Source of the DNA: JACKIC01 sp964543795
GTDB taxonomy: Bacteria; Planctomycetota; UBA1135; UBA2386
Reading direction: 5' to 3'
Assembly (NCBI GenBank): GCA_964543795.1
Contig: CAZIZN010000025.1
Span: 1 to 64,000 of the forward strand
DNA: 64,000 bases
Part shown: in pieces, positions 8,483 through 16,843 of the stretch
Layout of the letters: every line of letters begins with the position of its first letter
How positions within the stretch are numbered: position 1 is the stretch's first letter
Program-made: the position numbers and the translations under genes
Notes under the pieces: generated by a model
What the model saw: only the letters and a program-made list of their open reading frames with translations
Told to the model about the DNA's origin: nothing
Databases searched by the model: none

Positions 8483-10558
8483 TCAGTTGCCGGTCACCAT
8501 GGCGGTTGCGTTCGACGCCACGGCGCCGAGCGCGTTGGCGAGCGGATCGCCGACCAGCGCCTGGTTGAAGAAGAAGATGCCGCCGAGGGCGGGATCGTTC
8601 GGGATCGTGAGGTTCCAGACGGCCGTGTTGCCGGCGCCCTGCAGGAACAGCACCGCTTCCGTGCTGACGCGCAGGAAGCAGCCCGGCGCGCCGAGCACCG
8701 TCGCATCGAACGGCAGCGGGCCGAACAGCGAGTTCGTGTTGCTGAAGCCGGTGCACATGATCATGCCCGAGGTGGGCAGGTTGTTGACCGTCAGCGACAG
8801 GGTCGACCCGAGCGTCGGGTTGCCGCTCGCGGCGATCGTCGGCACGCCGAGGCTGCCCGGGCAGCCCGGCGCGAAGGTGCCGATACCGGCGTTCCCCGTG
8901 ACGTTGAACGTGTCGTAGTAGATGCGGCCGCTCCAGCCGCGGTTGGCGATGTTCGAGCCGCCCCAGGGGTTCGCCACCGTCGTGCCGCGGGAGACGCCGA
9001 GGGTGAGGCTCAGGTCGCCGTTGGTCACAGTGGTGAGGCCGGTGAGGTTCATGTAGCGCGGGCCGGTGCCGTTGTAGAGCAGCTTGATGCCGTGGTTGCC
9101 CGCGGGCAGGTAGACCGGCTGGGCGAACGTGCAGTTCGACGGCGTGGTGTTGGTGCCGCCCGAAGTGCCGCTGGCGGTGCCGGCGAGGACCCATTCGGCT
9201 GCCGTGCCCTCGAAGCCGACGTGCGTGCCGGGCTTGACGTACATGTCGACCGTGAACGGCACGTTGGTCACGCTGCCGAACACGTCGAGCGCGTTGATGC
9301 GCACGCCGTTCGTGTTGGTGATCGTGCTGTCGAAGTAGACGCTGGCGCCGCTCGACAGGCCGTTGTTCGGGGCCATGTTCTGCGAGATCTGCTGCAGCGG
9401 AACGATCTGGCGCGTGATCGTCGAGGGCGCCGAGCAGTTGCGGGTGACGGTCAGCGTGACGTTGACCGGGTTGGCGTTCGGGTAGACCCAGGCCGGGTTC
9501 TGCACCGTCGAGTCGGGCAGGTTGTCACCGTCGAGGTCCCAGGACCAACTCGTGGCCGGCATGTTCGACGTGTCGGTGAACAGCACGGTGAGCGGGCCGA
9601 CGACCTGCTCGGAGAAGTTCGCCGTGATGTTGTCGGTCGTGATGTAGGCCGTTCTCGTGAGCGTGCTCGGTGCGTGCTGCGAATCCGTGACGGTCAGCGT
9701 CACGTTGTAGGTGCCGCAGTTGTTGTAGATGAACGACGGGTTCTGCAGCGTCGAGTCGATGACGGTGTCACCGTCGAGGTCCCACGCCCAGGCCGTGACG
9801 CCGCCCGGCGCACTGCTGAAGGACGAGTCCGTGAACTGGACCGCGAGCGGCGATGCGCCGCTGGTGACGTTTGCCGAGAAGCCGGCGTAGAGTCCGCTGG
9901 CGGGGTTGTAGTCGAGCTGCGCCGTGAGACCGACGTTCTGCTGGATGGTGCCCGTGGCCGACGTGTTGCTCGAGAGGTTGTAGACGCGCGACGTCAGCGA
10001 GCCGGTCGTCTGGCAGTCGACGGATCCCACCGTGCCGCCGCCCCACGAACCGGAGGGGAACGAGATGTCGACGAGGAAGTCGTTGCCGCTGGTCGGGTCG
10101 TAGAGGAAGGGCGTGATCGGCACGTCGACGTAGTAGATGTTCGGCGTGCCGGCCGGGACGCCGGGGTGCGGCAGCACGGTGGCTGGCCCGGTGTAGACGT
10201 TCGCGCGGTCGAGCCCGTGGTTGTTCGCGAAGGTGGTCGTGACGGCCGCCTGGTCGACCGCGGCCGTCGAGCAATCGATGACGACGTTCGAGTAGGTGCC
10301 GCCCGTGTAGCTCGTCGCACTGCTGTTCGCGCGCCACTTGATGCGGTTGATCAGGATCGGGAACGTGATGCCCTGGCTCGTGAAGTGGCTCGAGTCGTAG
10401 CAATACTGGACCTGGATGGCCGACGCAGCGCGGCTCCAGGGGTATGCAGTGCTGGAGTTGCCTTCTACGCTGGCGAGCCCGGCCGGGATCGTGATCGACT
10501 GGGCGAACGCAGCGGCGGCGAAGGCGGCGGCGGCGGTCAGAAAGCGGATCGGTTGCAT
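8483..10558 (-). CDS. Secreted protein with two PKD domains (array gene 5, near-identical to gene 2)
   Basis: 691 residues, ATG at 10556-10558. It has the same length and layout as the 991-3066 gene: signal peptide, N-terminal domain, two PKD-like domains and the conserved C-terminal domain. By eye the proteins differ only in the signal peptide, at a few residues just after it, and at one Ala/Val near the C-terminus. The central 1,865 bases show no difference. The upstream region is unrelated to that of gene 2, so the two copies may be expressed differently. It is probably the first gene of the array. Exported; function unknown. Confidence 0.85.
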   Translation of the reverse strand: MQPIRFLTAAAAFAAAAFAQSITIPAGLASVEGNSSTAYPWSRAASAIQVQYCYDSSHFTSQGITFPILINRIKWRANSSATSYTGGTYSNVVIDCSTAAVDQAAVTTTFANNHGLDRANVYTGPATVLPHPGVPAGTPNIYYVDVPITPFLYDPTSGNDFLVDISFPSGSWGGGTVGSVDCQTTGSLTSRVYNLSSNTSATGTIQQNVGLTAQLDYNPASGLYAGFSANVTSGASPLAVQFTDSSFSSAPGGVTAWAWDLDGDTVIDSTLQNPSFIYNNCGTYNVTLTVTDSQHAPSTLTRTAYITTDNITANFSEQVVGPLTVLFTDTSNMPATSWSWDLDGDNLPDSTVQNPAWVYPNANPVNVTLTVTRNCSAPSTITRQIVPLQQISQNMAPNNGLSSGASVYFDSTITNTNGVRINALDVFGSVTNVPFTVDMYVKPGTHVGFEGTAAEWVLAGTASGTSGGTNTTPSNCTFAQPVYLPAGNHGIKLLYNGTGPRYMNLTGLTTVTNGDLSLTLGVSRGTTVANPWGGSNIANRGWSGRIYYDTFNVTGNAGIGTFAPGCPGSLGVPTIAASGNPTLGSTLSLTVNNLPTSGMIMCTGFSNTNSLFGPLPFDATVLGAPGCFLRVSTEAVLFLQGAGNTAVWNLTIPNDPALGGIFFFNQALVGDPLANALGAVASNATAMVTGN

Positions 10559-10734
10559 TGTCTGGGGGTGGTTCTTGGGGGAGGCAGGCGACGAAGGAAT
10601 TGGCGAAACGGCGAACGGTTGCCTGGGACGTCCGCGGGACATGGACGGTGCCGCGTGTCCGCTGGGTTCCGTCCGGGGACGCATTTCCAGACATGGGATC
10701 GGTTCTTCGATGCGCCAGAGCGCATCGCTCGGTT

Positions 10735-10851
10735 GCGTATCGAACCAGGTTCGTTCCACCACCATTCCGCCGCGGCGACGAATCACCTCGCCGCCGACCG
10801 AACCGCGAGCGTCGCCGAGAATCGCGGTGGAACGAACCTGGTCCGGTACGC
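10735..10851. repeat. Dispersed inverted-repeat element, copy 1
   Basis: Arms 10735-10760 and 10826-10851 are inverted copies of about 26 bases (core ACCAGGTTCGTTCCACC) with two mismatches, around a GC-rich centre that also contains short dyads. The same arms recur at 22077-22187. The element sits 12 bases past the end of the 10863-11609 gene and may end or protect its transcript. The rest of the 10559-10862 gap shows no gene. Confidence 0.7.
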
Positions 10852-10862
10852 AGCGATTCCGG

Positions 10863-11609
10863 TCATGCCTCGATGCGGGCGAGGTCCTCGGCGAGCGTGA
10901 TCTCGCCCGAGAAGTGCGCGCGCGCCATCGCCGCGAGGTCGTGCCCGCGGCAGACGGGATAGAAGTGGGTGAGCACGAGCCGGCGCGCGCCCGCGCGCTG
11001 TGCGAAGTCGCCGGCCTCGCCCGGCGTCAGGTGGCCGTCGATCTTGTGACCGTCGGGTGCCGCGGCGTCGCAGACGAAGACGTCGGCGCGGTGCGCGAGC
11101 GCGACGAGTTCGTCGCAGGTGTCCGCATCGCCCGAGAACGCGATCGTCGCCGCGCCGTCGGTGACGCGGTAGCCGAGGCTCTGCGCGGTGTGGCGGATCG
11201 GCACGGCGCGCACGCGCGCGTCGCCGACGGCGAACTCACCCGGCAGCACTTCGTGGAGGCGCAGTTCGTAGCCGCGCGGCGCGAGCCAGGGCCAGGCCTC
11301 GGTCAGTCTGGCGACGAGCCGCTGCAGGCCCGGGGCACCGAACAGGTGCAGCGGCTTGCGACCCGCGAAGTGCGGCGAGTGCAGCGCGAACAGGAGCGCC
11401 GCGAGATCCGCGCAATGATCCGTGTGGTAGTGGGTCAGGAGCACTGCATCGAGGCGATCGAGCGTCGTGCCGGCCTGCGCGAGTCGGCGCAGGGTGCCTG
11501 GGCCGCAGTCGACCATGGCCGTCGTCGCTGCGGACTCGAGCAGGTAGCCAGCGGGGAAGCGGTCCGGTTCAGGGATCGCCGTGCCCGAACCGAGAATCGT
11601 GAGTCGCAT
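10863..11609 (-). CDS. Metallo-beta-lactamase-fold hydrolase, RNase Z (ElaC)-like
   Basis: 248 residues from the ATG at 11607-11609. The N-terminus MRLTILGSGTAIP and the metal motif LTHYHTDHCAD match the RNase Z/ElaC branch of the metallo-beta-lactamase fold. Later ligands are visible in VRAVPIRHTAQSLGYR, AFSGDADTCDELV and LVLTHFYP. RNase Z enzymes mature tRNA 3' ends, but the family also contains phosphodiesterases and arylsulfatase-like enzymes, and the length of 248 is shorter than classical tRNase Z (about 300), without an obvious exosite arm. The substrate is therefore open. It is transcribed alone on the minus strand, divergent from the electron-transfer cluster. A dispersed repeat follows its 3' end. 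Confidence 0.8.
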   Translation of the reverse strand: MRLTILGSGTAIPEPDRFPAGYLLESAATTAMVDCGPGTLRRLAQAGTTLDRLDAVLLTHYHTDHCADLAALLFALHSPHFAGRKPLHLFGAPGLQRLVARLTEAWPWLAPRGYELRLHEVLPGEFAVGDARVRAVPIRHTAQSLGYRVTDGAATIAFSGDADTCDELVALAHRADVFVCDAAAPDGHKIDGHLTPGEAGDFAQRAGARRLVLTHFYPVCRGHDLAAMARAHFSGEITLAEDLARIEA

Positions 11610-11834
11610 GGGGTCCAGCGTACCGATCCGCTGCTGCGGCGGCGCGCGGGATGCCGGCGCTGCATGTCGCTTGTCGACGCGGAGCGTCGCGTCGGCATGC
11701 CGGCGCTCGCGGCGGTGGACCTCGTCGCACCGTCATCTGGTCGATCGGACTCAAGCGGCCGGTCGCACCGGTCGATCAGAGGCAAGGAAAGGGATGGCAA
11801 CGCCGCCGATCCCGTGTTCTGAATCCCATCCCAC

Positions 11835-12506
11835 ATGCGACCACGCGTCCTCCTCCGGTTCGCCGTCCCCTCCTGTCTCCTGCTCGCCGCCTGCGCCGGC
11901 GGTCCGAGCCGTCAGAACGCACCGGCCCAGGTCGACGAACTCGTCGGCTGGATCGAGCGGGTGCACATCGAGGCGGAACGCTCGCGCCTCGCGATCGGCG
12001 ACTCGTTCGAGCGCCTGAACGCGGTCGCCGGCGGCAACTTCGCCAAGGAGACCGCGGTCGCCGCCTACGCGCGCTTCGTGCTGTCGATCGACGCCGCCGA
12101 GGAACAGGCCCGGCGCTTCCGCAGCACGGTGGGGCCGATGGTCGCGTCCGGCGAACCCGTGTTCACGCAGTGGAAGCAGGATCTCGCCGGCATCTCGAGC
12201 GAGCGCCTGCGGCAGCGCAGCGAGATGCGTTTCGCGGTCACCCGCGAACGCTACGACGCCCTGCTCGCTTCGGCCGTGCCCGCGCAGGAGAAGTTCGACG
12301 CCTACGTCAAGGCGCTGCGCGACCACGCCGCGTTCCTCGCGAACGACCTCAACGCGAGCGCGATCGACGAGATCCAGGACGAGGTCAAGCTCGTCGCCGG
12401 CAACGCGCGCGAACTCGACCGGCTGATGGAATCGAGCCTCGCGGCGGCGCGTGCCTACGTCGACAACGCGGCGCTGCCCGCCGCACCGTCGGGTTTGAGC
12501 CGCTGA
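11835..12506 (+). CDS. DUF2959-like lipoprotein
   Basis: 223 residues starting MRPRVLLRFA, with a hydrophobic stretch and a lipobox (LLAAC) that would make it a lipoprotein. The mature part is almost entirely helical and charged, with long heptad-like stretches (AEEQARRFRSTV, RQRSEMRFAVTRERY), and resembles DUF2959 proteins as far as can be judged by eye. It ends 58 bases before the ferredoxin/FAD oxidoreductase gene on the same strand and may be the first gene of that cluster. Function unknown; a periplasmic structural or scaffold role would fit the composition but is a guess. Confidence 0.65.
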   Translation: MRPRVLLRFAVPSCLLLAACAGGPSRQNAPAQVDELVGWIERVHIEAERSRLAIGDSFERLNAVAGGNFAKETAVAAYARFVLSIDAAEEQARRFRSTVGPMVASGEPVFTQWKQDLAGISSERLRQRSEMRFAVTRERYDALLASAVPAQEKFDAYVKALRDHAAFLANDLNASAIDEIQDEVKLVAGNARELDRLMESSLAAARAYVDNAALPAAPSGLSR

Positions 12507-12564
12507 GGCCGGCCGCCGATTGCCGCGCCGCGGGTGGGGCCGCCGGCGTGTCGGGAGAACGTGC

Positions 12565-14796
12565 ATGACCTGGATGCTGCTGTGCTCGCTCGCGGTGATC
12601 CTGGCGCTGGCCCTCGCCGCGTCGTGGCACCGCCGCGTCGACCTGCGGCGCCAGGCGGCCGCGGTCGAAGAGCGCCGCGAAGCAGCAGGCCGGCAGGCCG
12701 GGTCGGCGCCGTTGCAGCTGCCGGTGATCGACCTCGCGCGTTGTCTGGGCTGCGGCACCTGCGTGCAAGCATGTCCCGAGGACGGCGTGCTGCAGCTCGT
12801 GCACGGCCAGGCCGCCGTCGTGCAGCCGGCCGCGTGCGTCGGCCACGCGCACTGCGTGGCCGAGTGCCCGGTCGGCGCCGTGACCTTGTCGCGCGGCGAC
12901 GTTTCGCAGCGCAAGGACGTGCCCGTGCTCGACGAGGCCCTCGAGTCGCCGACGATGCCGGGAGTGTTCCTCGCCGGCGAGATCACGGCGCGGGCACTGA
13001 TCCGCACGGCGATCCGACAGGGCAGCGCCGTCGCCGAGCACATCGTCGCGCGCTGCGCGGTGCCGGCGGCCGGCGGGGCCGACGACGTGCTCGATGCGGT
13101 CGTCGTCGGCGCCGGGCCGGGGGGGCTCGCCTGTGCGCTCGGGCTGCGTAAGGGCGGCGCCGAGTTCGTGCTGATCGACCAGGAGTCCGTCGTCGGCGGC
13201 ACGGTCGCGAAGTATCCGCGGCGCAAGCTCGTGCTCACCGAACCGGTCGACCTGCCGCTGCACGGCCGCATGCGGGAGCGCGAGTACGGCAAGGAAGAGC
13301 TCGTCGCGCTCTGGCAGGGCATCGCCGAACGGCACGAGCTGCCGTTCGTCGGCGGCGTGGCGTTCGAACAAATCGAACGGCAGGCCGACGACGTGCTGCT
13401 CGTGCACACCGACCAGGGTGTCTACCGGGCGCGCCACGTGGTGCTAGCGATCGGTCGCCGCGGCACGCCCAAACGCCTCGGCGTGCCCGGCGAGGAGCTG
13501 CCGCACGTCGCCTACAGCCTGCTCGACGCCGCGTCCTACACCGGCCGCCGCATCGTCGTGGTCGGCGGTGGCGACAGCGCCGCCGAGGCCGCGCTCGCGC
13601 TGGCCGAGCAGGACGGCAACGAGGTGGTGGTCGTGCACCGCCAGGACGCCTTCGTGCGCCTGCGCCGCAAGAACAAGGAGCGGCTCGACGCGCGGATCGC
13701 CGACGGGCGCGTGCGCGCCGTGCTGAGCGCCCGCGTGGCGGCGATCCACGCCGGCCGCGTCGACGTGCGGATCGGCGATCGCGACGTGGCGCTGCCGGCC
13801 GACGACGTGTTCGTGATGATCGGCGGCGAGGCCCCGTTCGCGCAGCTCGAACGCAGCGGCATCTCGTTCGATCACGGCGCTGCGCCTGCCGCCGCGGCCA
13901 CGGCACCCATCGCCGCGCCGCGCACGCGCGGGGCCGACCTCGTGCCGTCGCTGATCGTCGGCCTGGCACTGACGCTCGCGACCTTCGCCTTCGTCGGCTG
14001 GCACTTCGACTACTACGGCCTCTCGACGGCGGCGCGCGCCGCCGACCCCAAGCACGCGCTGCTGAGCCCGGACCGGAGCCTCGGCCTCTGGCTCGGCATC
14101 GCCGGGGCGGCGGCGATCCTCGCCAACCTGCTGTATCTCGCGCGGCGCCGGCAGTGGCGCGCCTTCGCGTGGGGTGACCTGCCGACGTGGCTCAACTTCC
14201 ACGTCGCCACCGGCGTGATCGCGCTGCTCGTGGTGCTGCTGCACGCGGCGATGTCGCCGCGGCAGACGCCGGGCGGCTTCGCGTTCTGGGGCCTCGCTGC
14301 GCTCCTCGCGACGGGCGCCGTGGGGCGCTGGTTCTACGCGTGGCTGCCGCGCGCGGCGAACGGGCGCGAGCTCGAGCTCGACAAGTTGCGGACCGAACTC
14401 GCCGCGCGCCGGGCGGCCGTCGGCGACGGCGCGTTCGCGCAGCGCGCCGCGTCGGCGATCGACGAACTGGTCGAGCGTCGCCAGTGGCGCTCGTCCTGGC
14501 CGGGACGCGTCGTCGCGCTCCTCGGACTGCAGTTCGACCTCTGGCGGACGCTGCGGCGCCTGCGCGCCGAGGCGGCTGCCGCGGGCGTGGCCGCGCCGGA
14601 GTTCGCCGCCGTCGCCGCCGAGGCGCGCGCCGCACACGGAGCGGCGGTCGCCGTCGCCCACCTCGAGGACCTGCGTGGACTGCTCGGTGCGTGGCGCTGG
14701 CTGCACCGCTGGCTGGCGCTGCTCGTGGTGCTGCTGGTCGTGATCCACGTCGTCGTGGCGACGCTGCACGGCGCGTTCTCGGGAGGCGGCAGATGA
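12565..14796 (+). CDS. Membrane ferredoxin / FAD-NAD(P) oxidoreductase with C-terminal membrane domain
   Basis: 743 residues. The ATG at 12565 is chosen because it follows a GGGAGAA ribosome site by five bases. An N-terminal membrane helix (3-20) leads to a ferredoxin domain: C60, C63, C66, C70 bind one 4Fe-4S cluster. The second site reads CVGHAHCVAECP (91-102), with His94 where a Cys is expected. A flavoprotein of thioredoxin-reductase type follows (FAD motif VGAGPGGLAC at 181, NAD(P) motif VVGGGDSAAE at 332). The C-terminal 280 residues hold several membrane helices with histidines (HFDYY, LNFHVATG, LLHAAM, RWLHRW, VVIHVVVATLH) that could bind heme b. It probably passes electrons between NAD(P)H or quinol and the multiheme cytochrome encoded next, with which it overlaps by four bases (ATGA). 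Confidence 0.8.
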   Translation: MTWMLLCSLAVILALALAASWHRRVDLRRQAAAVEERREAAGRQAGSAPLQLPVIDLARCLGCGTCVQACPEDGVLQLVHGQAAVVQPAACVGHAHCVAECPVGAVTLSRGDVSQRKDVPVLDEALESPTMPGVFLAGEITARALIRTAIRQGSAVAEHIVARCAVPAAGGADDVLDAVVVGAGPGGLACALGLRKGGAEFVLIDQESVVGGTVAKYPRRKLVLTEPVDLPLHGRMREREYGKEELVALWQGIAERHELPFVGGVAFEQIERQADDVLLVHTDQGVYRARHVVLAIGRRGTPKRLGVPGEELPHVAYSLLDAASYTGRRIVVVGGGDSAAEAALALAEQDGNEVVVVHRQDAFVRLRRKNKERLDARIADGRVRAVLSARVAAIHAGRVDVRIGDRDVALPADDVFVMIGGEAPFAQLERSGISFDHGAAPAAAATAPIAAPRTRGADLVPSLIVGLALTLATFAFVGWHFDYYGLSTAARAADPKHALLSPDRSLGLWLGIAGAAAILANLLYLARRRQWRAFAWGDLPTWLNFHVATGVIALLVVLLHAAMSPRQTPGGFAFWGLAALLATGAVGRWFYAWLPRAANGRELELDKLRTELAARRAAVGDGAFAQRAASAIDELVERRQWRSSWPGRVVALLGLQFDLWRTLRRLRAEAAAAGVAAPEFAAVAAEARAAHGAAVAVAHLEDLRGLLGAWRWLHRWLALLVVLLVVIHVVVATLHGAFSGGGR

Positions 14797-16841
14797 GCCG
14801 CCGCGCCGCGAGCATCGCGCTGGGCACCGTGTCGGCGCTCTGCGTCGGCTTCATGGCGTTCGCCGCCATGGACCGCAAGTCGCCGGGCCCCGTGTCGGCC
14901 GTGCACGCCGGTCTGGCAGCGCTCGACGGCGGTGCGGCGTGCTCGCAGTGCCACGGCGGCTGGTTCGGCAGCATGCGCGCTGCGTGCATCGAGTGCCATG
15001 CCGACATCGGCGCCCAGCTGCAGTCGGGCGACGGCCTGCACGGCCGCCTCGACGAGGCGGTCGTGGGCAACTGCTCGTCCTGCCACGGCGAACACCACGG
15101 CAACGAGTTCCGGCTGGTCAACCGCCTCGCGTTCGCGCAGGCAGGCGTGCCGGACCCGAAGAGCTTCGACCACGCGCTGATCGGCTTCGAACTGCAGGGC
15201 CGGCACCGCGAACTGGGCTGCGTGGAGTGCCACGCCAACGCCGAGGTCGAGGTGCTCGCCGAGGGCCAGAAACGCTTCCTCGGGCTCAGCCGCGACTGCG
15301 CGACCTGCCACGCCGACCCGCACGAGGGTCGCATGCAGCACGGCTGCGCGACCTGCCACGGGCAGGAGGACTGGACCCGGCGTGAGGTCCCCGGCCACGA
15401 ACGCATCCTGTCGCTCGGCGGCGGCCACGAAGGGCTCGATTGCCGCACCTGCCATGTGCCGGGATCGGGCCAGGCGCTCGAAGAGCTGCGACCGGGCGCC
15501 GCCGCGCGCCGCGGCTGCACCGACTGCCACGCGTCGCCGCACTCCGCGCCGTTCCTCGCCGGCAACGCGACGGCTGCCGGCGTGGCGGGCGCGAACGTCT
15601 GCGCGGTCTGCCATCCGTTCACGAGGACGGCGTTCGCCGATCCGGCGACGATGGTGACGCCCGCCCAGCACGCGTTCGGCGGCTTTCCGCTGACGGCGCC
15701 GCACGACCGGGCCGCGTGCGCGGTCTGCCATCGGCCCGGCGCCAGCTGGCAGGAGCGGCATCCGGGCCGCCGCGCCGACGACTGCCGCGTCTGCCACAGC
15801 GATCCGCACGGCGGGCAGTTCGACCGGGGACCGCACGCCGAGCTCGGCTGCGTGGCCTGCCACGCGACGACGCACTTCACGCCGCCGGCGTTCGGCCGCG
15901 AGCAGCACGCCAGCACCGGCTTCCCGCTCGACGGCAAGCACCTCGAAGCCGCCTGCGAGCAATGCCACCTCGTGCCGACGGCGGACGCGCCGCGGCGCTT
16001 CCGCGGCACGCCGGACCGCTGCGAGCAGTGCCACGCCGACGCGCACGAGGATGCGTTCGCCGAGCACGCGCCGGTCCTCGCGGCCAACCCGCGCGGTGCC
16101 TGCGCGGAGTGCCACTCCACGAACTCGTTCGCCGCCGTCGACCACGCCGCGTTCGATCACGGCAGGTGGGCCGGCTTCCCTGTCTACGGCGCGCACGCGC
16201 AGATCGAATGCGTCGATTGCCACGTGCCGCAGGCCGACGCGTCGCCGCCGCGACGGCTGGGTCGCATCACACCTCCCGGCCACCCGTTCGCGGGTTGCGC
16301 CGCGTGCCACCGCGACCCCCACGGCGGGCTGTTCGACCGCGATCCGGCCACGGCGGTGGTCGACGGACGCACGGGGTGCGAACGCTGTCACGACACCGTC
16401 TCGTTCCGCGCGCTCCCGCACGGGTTCGACCACGGTCGCTTCACCGGCCACGCGCTGACCGGCGCGCACGCGAACCTCGATTGTTCGGCGTGCCACCTGC
16501 CGCTCGCGGCGCCGTCCGCCGACGGCCGCCACTGGGGCCGGCCGCGCGGCCGCGAGTGCGCCGATTGCCACGCCGATCCGCACGCCGGTCAGTTCGAGCG
16601 GCTCGGCGCGACCGACTGCGCGCGCTGCCACAAGAGCACCGTGCGCTTCGCGACGTTGTCGTTCCGGCACAACCTCGACTCGCGCTTCCCGCTCGGCGAG
16701 GCGCACGCCCAGGTGCCGTGTTCGAGCTGCCACGCGAAGGAGCGCATCGGCGGAGTGGAGACGGTGCGCTACAAGCCGCTGCCGACGGACTGCGCGGCAT
16801 GCCACGGGAACGACGCGGCCGCGCGCCGCCGCAGGGGATGA
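14793..16841 (+). CDS. 23-heme c-type cytochrome, membrane-anchored or periplasmic
   Basis: 682 residues, start ATG at 14793 overlapping the upstream stop. A hydrophobic N-terminus (residues 8-26) acts as signal or anchor. I count 23 CXXCH heme-binding motifs. They alternate in two patterns: CxxCH-x-DPHxGxF and GFPLxGxHxxxxCxxCH, showing that the protein grew by internal duplication, as in other multiheme c-type wires. It is unusually large for a periplasmic carrier. Between a membrane oxidoreductase and an outer-membrane beta-barrel gene, its likely job is to bridge the periplasm. Start and stop codons overlap those of both neighbours, so the genes are probably translated together. Direction of flow (metal reduction or electron uptake) cannot be told. 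Confidence 0.88.
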   Translation: MSRRAASIALGTVSALCVGFMAFAAMDRKSPGPVSAVHAGLAALDGGAACSQCHGGWFGSMRAACIECHADIGAQLQSGDGLHGRLDEAVVGNCSSCHGEHHGNEFRLVNRLAFAQAGVPDPKSFDHALIGFELQGRHRELGCVECHANAEVEVLAEGQKRFLGLSRDCATCHADPHEGRMQHGCATCHGQEDWTRREVPGHERILSLGGGHEGLDCRTCHVPGSGQALEELRPGAAARRGCTDCHASPHSAPFLAGNATAAGVAGANVCAVCHPFTRTAFADPATMVTPAQHAFGGFPLTAPHDRAACAVCHRPGASWQERHPGRRADDCRVCHSDPHGGQFDRGPHAELGCVACHATTHFTPPAFGREQHASTGFPLDGKHLEAACEQCHLVPTADAPRRFRGTPDRCEQCHADAHEDAFAEHAPVLAANPRGACAECHSTNSFAAVDHAAFDHGRWAGFPVYGAHAQIECVDCHVPQADASPPRRLGRITPPGHPFAGCAACHRDPHGGLFDRDPATAVVDGRTGCERCHDTVSFRALPHGFDHGRFTGHALTGAHANLDCSACHLPLAAPSADGRHWGRPRGRECADCHADPHAGQFERLGATDCARCHKSTVRFATLSFRHNLDSRFPLGEAHAQVPCSSCHAKERIGGVETVRYKPLPTDCAACHGNDAAARRRRG

Positions 16842-16843
16842 TC

